From positions 1 through 19,068 of the forward strand of contig JBMOLK010000060.1 in assembly GCA_049325575.1 (NCBI GenBank): DNA of 19,068 bases. Reading direction: 5' to 3'. Origin of the DNA: JBMOLK01 sp049325575. GTDB taxonomy: Bacteria; Bacillota; Clostridia; Acetivibrionales; Acetivibrionaceae. The notes below the pieces were generated by a model. The model worked only from the letters and a program-made list of their open reading frames with translations, made no database searches and was not told where the DNA came from. The position numbers and the translations under genes are program-made. Of this stretch, positions 15,071 to 19,068 are shown piece by piece (the first letter of the stretch is position 1; every line of letters begins with the position of its first letter).

Positions 15071-15715
15071 ATGAAATTGTTCAAATATATACTTTTTGAT
15101 TTTGATGGAACTCTGATAGACACAAACGAGTTAATAATTCTATCTCTTAACAAGACCTCCAAAAGGTATCTTGGAAAGTACTTATCGAATGAAGACCTTA
15201 ATAACATACTCGGTAAATACCTTGAAGAGCAGATGAGATATTTGTCGCAAGAACACTGGGCGGATATGGTGGCTTACTATAGAGAATTCTATAAGTCCAA
15301 CCAGGATAAGCTGATTAAAGAATTTCCCCATATTAAACAAATGCTTGAATCCTTAAAGGATCTGGGGTGTAAAATCGCAGTAGTATCAGCCAAAGGCCGC
15401 GGAGGAATCATTCATGGACTAAACCGTTTTAACCTTGAGCATTATATAGATGTCATAGTCAGTGCATATGATGTAAAAAATAACAAGCCTCATCCCGAGC
15501 CGGCGCTAAAGGCGCTGGAAGAGCTTGGAGCAGATGCATGCGAAGCGGTCTTGGTAGGAGATAGTCCCTATGATATATTATGTGGTAAAAATGCAGGAGT
15601 CAAAACAGTCTTAGTTGATTGGACCATATTCCCTAAAAATGATATTTTAAAGCTGTGCCCTGACTTTATTATAAACACTCCCTTTGATTTACTTGAAATT
15701 GTAAAAAGTTTGTAA
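15071..15715 (+). CDS. HAD-family phosphatase, PpaX-like
   Basis: This is a haloacid dehalogenase superfamily phosphatase with a small cap domain, 214 residues. Motif I is DFDGT (10-14, nucleophile Asp10 and acid/base Asp12), motif II VVSAKG, motif III the lysine in NKPHPEP, and motif IV GDSPYD. DFDGTLIDTNELI resembles PpaX, the Firmicute pyrophosphatase acting on pyrophosphate released from HPr-Ser-P, and the length agrees (about 215). Phosphoglycolate phosphatase or beta-phosphoglucomutase-like activity remains possible, so I give no symbol. Start codons GTG (15068) and ATG (15071) are adjacent and no real ribosome site precedes them; the promoter -10 ends 8-11 bases upstream. It is divergent from mutS2. 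Confidence 0.85.
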   Translation: MKLFKYILFDFDGTLIDTNELIILSLNKTSKRYLGKYLSNEDLNNILGKYLEEQMRYLSQEHWADMVAYYREFYKSNQDKLIKEFPHIKQMLESLKDLGCKIAVVSAKGRGGIIHGLNRFNLEHYIDVIVSAYDVKNNKPHPEPALKALEELGADACEAVLVGDSPYDILCGKNAGVKTVLVDWTIFPKNDILKLCPDFIINTPFDLLEIVKSL

Positions 15716-15749
15716 GAAAACTTTGCCTTGAATAAATTTTTTGTAATAG

Positions 15750-15800
15750 AAGAACCTATTACAGTAGGCCGACTTTTGTACAATATATAGGGAGGTTCTT
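15750..15800 (+). promoter_or_regulatory. Hairpin that can hide the ribosome site of the 70-residue gene
   Basis: AAGAACCT (15750-15757) is the perfect reverse complement of AGGTTCTT (15793-15800), whose AGG belongs to the ribosome site GGGAGG of the next gene. The left arm can instead form a local hairpin CCTA/TAGG (15755-15758 with 15765-15768), which would free the site. A weak promoter TTGTAA-17-TAAATT at the end of the HAD gene would start RNA near 15751. It does not match any riboswitch I know. Confidence 0.45.
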
Positions 15801-15803
15801 ATA

Positions 15804-16016
15804 ATGACAAACGAAAAAAAATTGGAAATTATAAAGACATATATTGATGATATAAAAGAATATGAGCTTAGCCAGGATTGGCCGCTTAATAAAAAGCAGC
15901 ATATCAGAAGAGCTCTTGAAGCCTATAATAATCTTTATAAAGACGCTGAAAACGGTAAGCTTGACGTAGATTTACTTCACGAAAACATTACAAGCTTTCT
16001 TTATATGCTGCAATAA
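15804..16016 (+). CDS. Small protein of unknown function, 70 residues
   Basis: I do not recognise this protein. It is 70 residues, soluble, charged (many Lys, Glu, Asp) and predicted to be mostly helical from its heptad-like hydrophobic spacing. It has the central stretch QDWPLNKKQHIRRALEAYNNLY and no cysteines, signal peptide or membrane segment. It looks like a real gene because the ATG has a strong GGGAGG site at proper spacing and codon use resembles the neighbours. It follows the HAD gene by 88 bases on the same strand, and its ribosome site can be sequestered by a leader hairpin. It ends only ten bases from the stop of the convergent CooT-like gene, with no strong terminator between. 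Confidence 0.75.
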   Translation: MTNEKKLEIIKTYIDDIKEYELSQDWPLNKKQHIRRALEAYNNLYKDAENGKLDVDLLHENITSFLYMLQ

Positions 16017-16026
16017 AAGCTTTAAT

Positions 16027-16215
16027 TTATTTCTCCAATATTATTTTGTGTTCAACCAAAGCAAGCTCTCTTATTTTTGCCTTTACTATTTTCCTTTCAC
16101 CAAAAATATTCTCTAGCACCAAGGTATCGCCTTCTGGAAATAGCTTGTCTACTCTTTCTAAAAAAAGTGTTTCTTCTCCCTTGCTGTCTATAAGATATGC
16201 GTTTGCTTCACACAT
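16027..16215 (-). CDS. CooT-like small predicted nickel-binding protein
   Basis: This 62-residue protein has the start MCEANAYLI and the end KIRELALVEHKIILEK, typical of the CooT family (PF10133). CooT of Rhodospirillum rubrum is a small beta-barrel dimer that binds nickel through its N-terminal Cys2 and helps supply carbon monoxide dehydrogenase. Cys2 is present here. Related copies occur in many Clostridia and methanogens without coo genes, and their role is unknown. The ATG has GGGGTGAT upstream and lies five bases after the DUF3842 stop, so it ends a tight operon with FeoA and FeoB genes. The family assignment is fairly sure; nickel as the metal here is an inference. Confidence 0.75.
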   Translation of the reverse strand: MCEANAYLIDSKGEETLFLERVDKLFPEGDTLVLENIFGERKIVKAKIRELALVEHKIILEK

Positions 16216-16220
16216 TTAAA

Positions 16221-16637
16221 TCACCCCGCAATATATATGTTTTTTACAATGGATACCGCGCTTTCGATATGGTGTGGCAGCGGTTCGTTCTTTACCCCGA
16301 CAATTTCAATATTACACCTGTTTAAAGGTATAAGAACTTTTCTAGCCGGACTGTCAGCTATAGCCTTAGCCATAAGGGGAGTCAGTTCTCCCATCATAGA
16401 ATTGGCAACAACTATGCCTATTGCCCCAATAATGATGTCTACCTTGGGTACATTATAAACTATAGCATTTTCACCGGACGCTCCTTCGTTTGCGCCAGCC
16501 TTCAGCATAAGCATGGTAGCTACAGCATTAGTTCCCAAAGCTACTATATTGGTGTCTTCCGGCAGCTCCTTTCTAAGCTTTTCAACAACAGCCTTTCCAA
16601 TGCCTCCACCTTGTCCGTCAATAACAGCTATTTTCAT
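16221..16637 (-). CDS. DUF3842 family protein
   Basis: A 138-residue protein that I assign to DUF3842, a family of unknown function in Clostridia. The N-terminus AVIDGQGGGIGKAVVEKL has a glycine-rich Rossmann-like loop, suggesting nucleotide or dinucleotide binding. The middle part (ALGTNAVATMLMLKAGANEGASGENAIVYN, about 37-66) is also conserved-looking. One cysteine lies in PLNRCNIEIVG near the C-terminus. There is no signal peptide or membrane segment. I place the start at 16637, where GGTGG precedes ATG, rather than at 16652, whose ATG overlaps the FeoA-like stop as TGATG. Either way translation is coupled to the upstream gene. Lying between a FeoA domain protein and a CooT-like protein, it may have a role in metal handling, but no activity can be read from the sequence. 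Confidence 0.75.
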   Translation of the reverse strand: MKIAVIDGQGGGIGKAVVEKLRKELPEDTNIVALGTNAVATMLMLKAGANEGASGENAIVYNVPKVDIIIGAIGIVVANSMMGELTPLMAKAIADSPARKVLIPLNRCNIEIVGVKNEPLPHHIESAVSIVKNIYIAG

Positions 16638-16648
16638 TATTTCCACCA

Positions 16649-16906
16649 TCACTCTACCTTTTCACTTACAACTATTTGTGAAGCAATCTCATTATCCAAT
16701 GCAACCTGCGTGAAGCCTACCTGAATAACAACAGAAGGATATTTTTGTATAACTGTTACATAAGTACCGGGAGTTATACCAAAAGCATTAAGCTTTCTTA
16801 TCTTTAAATTGTCATTAGTATCAATCCTTATAACTTTTGCCCTCTGGCTGCTTTTTAATGAAAGCAGTGTATTATTTATAGTCCTAACTTTATTTACCTG
16901 TTCCAT
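16649..16906 (-). CDS. feoA: FeoA domain protein
   Basis: FeoA proteins are small SH3-like cytosolic partners of the FeoB ferrous iron transporter. This one has 85 residues, with the core from about residue 12 to 80: SLKSSQRAKVIRI, the KIRKLNAFGITPGTYVTVI turn typical of FeoA, and ALDNEIASQIVV at the end. The ATG at 16906 lies inside the 3' end of the zinc-ribbon-like gene (13-base overlap in another frame), and its stop overlaps the possible upstream start of the DUF3842 gene. This means tight translational coupling. It sits downstream of both feoB parts, whereas feoA often precedes feoB; another feoA beyond the window cannot be excluded. Confidence 0.88.
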   Translation of the reverse strand: MEQVNKVRTINNTLLSLKSSQRAKVIRIDTNDNLKIRKLNAFGITPGTYVTVIQKYPSVVIQVGFTQVALDNEIASQIVVSEKVE

Positions 16907-17085
16907 ATTCTCTTTACCCCATTTTTAATAGTATTAAATAACTTGAACTCCGGCTCGGGATACATTTCATAATTGCAGTTGGGACACTTTACTTTACCGC
17001 AGGACTTATTCATAGGACAACCTGCGCATCCGTTCCTTGAATTCTCAATGTTAAACTCAAACCCACAAAAACTACATTTCATCAT
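16894..17085 (-). CDS. Small seven-cysteine zinc-ribbon-like protein in the feo operon
   Basis: A 63-residue soluble protein with cysteines 4, 7, 20, 23, 29, 34 and 37 in CxxC pairs (CSFC, CAGC, CPNC) and an extra Cys29. CSFC and CPNC could hold one zinc as a ribbon, while CAGCPMNKSC could bind another metal or an Fe-S cluster. The C-terminus is basic and aromatic (FKLFNTIKNGVKRIWNR) and could touch a membrane or partner. The first ATG overlaps the feoB stop as ATGA (second ATG three bases on), with AGGAG upstream. It is not the known membrane-bound cysteine-rich FeoB-associated protein, because it has no membrane segment. I do not know its function; a metal sensor or metallochaperone for the transporter is a guess from context. 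Confidence 0.75.
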   Translation of the reverse strand: MMKCSFCGFEFNIENSRNGCAGCPMNKSCGKVKCPNCNYEMYPEPEFKLFNTIKNGVKRIWNR

Positions 17086-18542
17086 GCATCAACTCCTAGT
17101 ATAATAAGCAGCTTGTTTAGAACAAAGCCTGCCGAAAACGCAAAAGGTACAATAAATGCGCCCATGGCCAATGCTGTCTTAAGCCCTCGCTCCTTAATCA
17201 TCATGGCAAACTGTGCTACGCACGGTACAAACAGAGTAAGTGTAGCAGACGCAACCACCAGCTGTCTTCCGTTCATAAGGTTCTGACCCTGAAGGTCAAA
17301 AAGTCCGGCAGCCCCATAGTCCCGCCTGAAAAATCCGAATAAGAAAACTTCTGCAGTCTCGCCGGGAAGCCCCAGTAAGTTCACCACCGGTTTTATACTG
17401 TTGACAATAAGCTCAAATAAACCGGTCAGATTTCCAATCCATATAAGTACACTAGCTAGAACGAATAATGGAAGAACTTCTTTAAAGTACCAATACATCC
17501 TTGTATAAGTCTTTTTTAAAACGTTTGACAGCTTTGGAACCCTTAATGGCGGAATCTCCATATAAAAGTCCGCTCTATCCCCAGGCAAAATTTTAGATGA
17601 AAGATAACCTACAAGCATAAACACCAACGTCATAAATAAAGCCCATATCATAAGCCCCATAGGATTACCGGAAAGCAGAGCCAGAATTACTCCAAGCTGT
17701 GCAGAACAAGGAATGGCAAGGGCTAATAAAAGAGTTGCTATAACTCTTTCTCTTTTTGTTTCCAATGTCCTGCTTACCATTGTAGCCATGGTATCGCATC
17801 CGAAGCCTAAGGTCATAGGAATCACGGCTCTGCCGTTTAAGCCGATTTTTTTAAATACCCTGTCCATCAAAAGAGATATTCTTGGTAGATATCCGCTGTC
17901 TTCAATTATGGAAAACACAAGAAAAAAACACCCGACAACCGGTAATACTATTGCAATTGCATACTTTATACCTAAAGTAATAATTCCGTAATCGTTAACA
18001 AATAGATCGCTTATAAACTTCCATGGAATTATTCTATTCACAAAATCGTTGACGTATGGATTTATATGTTCATCAAAGATTGAGCTTTCAATATAATCAA
18101 CAAGAGTACCTGCACCAAAGACCCCGACAAACTTATAAAGCCCGAAATAAAGCACAAGTAAAAGCAGTGGAATACCTGTTATAGGGTTTATGGTTAATTT
18201 ATTAATTATACTGGATATCCTGGTATTTGTATTTTCACTGTACGAAACTACCCTTCCCAGTATTCTCCTGCTCTCCTCCTGCTGCATACCTGCTATGGCA
18301 TGAACAGGTGAAACCTTGGAATTCATAGAATAGTTTTCAATTATAGTTTGTATTTCCTTAAAATTATCTTTTTCTTTTTCCCTTACAAGTTCATAAATTT
18401 CCTTATCCTGTTGAAGAAGTAAAACAGCTACAGTCCTCTTTGTAAAGCTATAATCTGATTTAAAATGTGATATTAGTTTATAAATTGTATTTTCAACCTC
18501 TTTATCATAGGTCAACATTCTTTCCACCATGTTCCTTTCCAT
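17082..18542 (-). CDS. feoB: FeoB membrane part (helical, gate and core domains), encoded without the G domain
   Basis: This 486-residue protein is the C-terminal part of a FeoB-type metal transporter. Residues 10-110 form a soluble helical region like the linker after the FeoB G domain. From about 120 on there are many membrane segments with two gate-like halves. FeoB hallmarks are EDSGYLPR, LMDRVFKKIGLNGRAVIPMTLGFGC (about 225-249), SRTLETKRER, PCSAQ (278-282) and PCVAQFAMMI near the end. The usual GCNVPAxMATRT stretch reads GCDTMATMVSRT here: Cys249 is kept but the NVPA part is lost, so metal choice may differ. Starts at 18542, 18530 and 18518 are possible; the last has the best ribosome site (GGTGG). 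A stop codon lies directly before 18542 in the same frame. The G domain is a separate gene 22 bases upstream. Confidence 0.88.
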   Translation of the reverse strand: MERNMVERMLTYDKEVENTIYKLISHFKSDYSFTKRTVAVLLLQQDKEIYELVREKEKDNFKEIQTIIENYSMNSKVSPVHAIAGMQQEESRRILGRVVSYSENTNTRISSIINKLTINPITGIPLLLLVLYFGLYKFVGVFGAGTLVDYIESSIFDEHINPYVNDFVNRIIPWKFISDLFVNDYGIITLGIKYAIAIVLPVVGCFFLVFSIIEDSGYLPRISLLMDRVFKKIGLNGRAVIPMTLGFGCDTMATMVSRTLETKRERVIATLLLALAIPCSAQLGVILALLSGNPMGLMIWALFMTLVFMLVGYLSSKILPGDRADFYMEIPPLRVPKLSNVLKKTYTRMYWYFKEVLPLFVLASVLIWIGNLTGLFELIVNSIKPVVNLLGLPGETAEVFLFGFFRRDYGAAGLFDLQGQNLMNGRQLVVASATLTLFVPCVAQFAMMIKERGLKTALAMGAFIVPFAFSAGFVLNKLLIILGVDA

Positions 18543-18564
18543 CTATATGTTTCGCGATAGCTTG

Positions 18565-19068
18565 TCATGCAGCACTTCGTGCTTGTTGGCCTAATATCTT
18601 CTTTATCTCCCTTATACCGATATTTAGTGCAGCGCTTGCTTCTACTACTGGAATTCCCAACAGTTTTTGAAGTTCGTCACAATCAATATTTATTCCAAGT
18701 GCCTTTGCTTCATCCATAATATTAAGCACCAGTATTGTTTTAAATCCGGCTTCCAAAAGCTGTAGTGTAAGCGGCAGCATGCGCTCAATATTTTTGGCAT
18801 CTATGACATGCATAACAATATCAGGTTTTTCATTAAGCAGGAGTTTTCTTGTAACATTCTCCTCTTCTGAAATAGGTATCATGGAATACATTCCTGGAGT
18901 ATCTATAATCTCCAGCTTAACATCATCTCCAGCATACCGCCCCCTTGAAACTTCAACCGTTGTACCAGGGTAATTAGATACAGTGACATATGCTCCCGTA
19001 AGACTATTGAAGATAACACTTTTTCCTACATTAGGGTTTCCTACCAATGCCACCTTCTTTACTATGGA
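18565..19068 (-). CDS. FeoB-type G domain as a separate protein (partial at window end)
   Basis: A stand-alone FeoB-type GTPase domain. G1 is GNPNVGKS, the G2 region SNYPGTTVEVS holds the switch threonine, G3 is DTPGMYS, G4 NIMD and G5 EASAALN. It ends at residue motif KKILGQQARSAA with a TGA. FeoB usually continues in the same chain into a helical domain and the membrane part; here that continues in the next gene after 22 bases in another frame. The reading frame stays open to the window edge (IVKKVALVGNPNVGKS), so the true start lies beyond 19068; the GTG at 19053 is only an internal codon. Both sides of the split look intact and well spaced, so a natural gene split is more likely than a sequencing frameshift. 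Confidence 0.87.
   Translation of the reverse strand, partial: SIVKKVALVGNPNVGKSVIFNSLTGAYVTVSNYPGTTVEVSRGRYAGDDVKLEIIDTPGMYSMIPISEEENVTRKLLLNEKPDIVMHVIDAKNIERMLPLTLQLLEAGFKTILVLNIMDEAKALGINIDCDELQKLLGIPVVEASAALNIGIREIKKILGQQARSAA

Noticed and set aside
16017..16026. Terminator between the 70-residue gene and the CooT-like gene
   Set aside because: Only a weak A/T-rich AAGCTTT/AAAGCTT pairing is present, with no GC-rich stem.
18543..18564. FeoB frameshift caused by a sequencing error or pseudogene formation
   Set aside because: Both parts are intact, the second has usable starts with a ribosome site and an in-frame stop just before it, and no simple one-base change joins the frames sensibly. 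Kept only as an alternative to be tested by comparison.

Overview
The window looks like the chromosome of an AT-rich, anaerobic, endospore-forming Firmicute of class Clostridia, perhaps near the Acetivibrio/Ruminiclostridium (C. thermocellum) group. This rests on strong AGGAGG-type ribosome sites, consensus sigma-A promoters, a full-length sigK with its pro-sequence, a YtvI-type sporulation membrane protein, PdxS/PdxT-type vitamin B6 synthesis, and a Bacillus-like order of mltG-trmR-trhP-pbpI. The genus is an inference. I see no phage, insertion sequence, CRISPR array, tRNA or rRNA.

Layout. (1) 1-1752, minus strand: rpsB then tsf, with a strong promoter, a foldable leader before rpsB and terminator-like hairpins after each gene. 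(2) 1786-3254, minus: pdxS-pdxT, the two subunits of PLP synthase, with a paired TATCGATA operator-like site upstream. (3) 3380-8551, plus: typA, mltG, trmR and trhP. TrhP makes 5-hydroxyuridine at tRNA position 34 and TrmR methylates it to 5-methoxyuridine, so two successive steps of one pathway are adjacent. (4) 8637-11093, plus: a class B penicillin-binding protein resembling B. subtilis PbpI (PBP4b), then intact sigK. (5) 11111-14958, minus: ytvI and mutS2, separated by about 290 bases holding a terminator, promoters and a possible small RNA. (6) 15030-16016, plus: a PpaX-like HAD phosphatase with a probably near-leaderless mRNA, and a 70-residue unknown protein whose ribosome site can be sequestered. 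(7) 16027-19068, minus: a compact metal-transport-type operon cut by the window end.

The most unusual part is region 7. FeoB is encoded as two separate proteins: a G domain, and a helical-plus-membrane part whose conserved pore-region motif departs from the usual GCNVPA pattern. These are followed by a seven-cysteine zinc-ribbon-like protein, a FeoA domain protein, a DUF3842 protein with a glycine-rich nucleotide-binding loop, and a CooT-like predicted nickel-binding protein. The genes overlap or nearly touch, so they are very likely co-translated. The set could be a divergent metal uptake and handling system whose metal is not settled. Regulatory points of interest are a 14-bp tandem repeat that duplicates an extended -10 promoter element on top of a terminator before trmR, the candidate small RNA downstream of mutS2, and the hairpin before the 70-residue gene.
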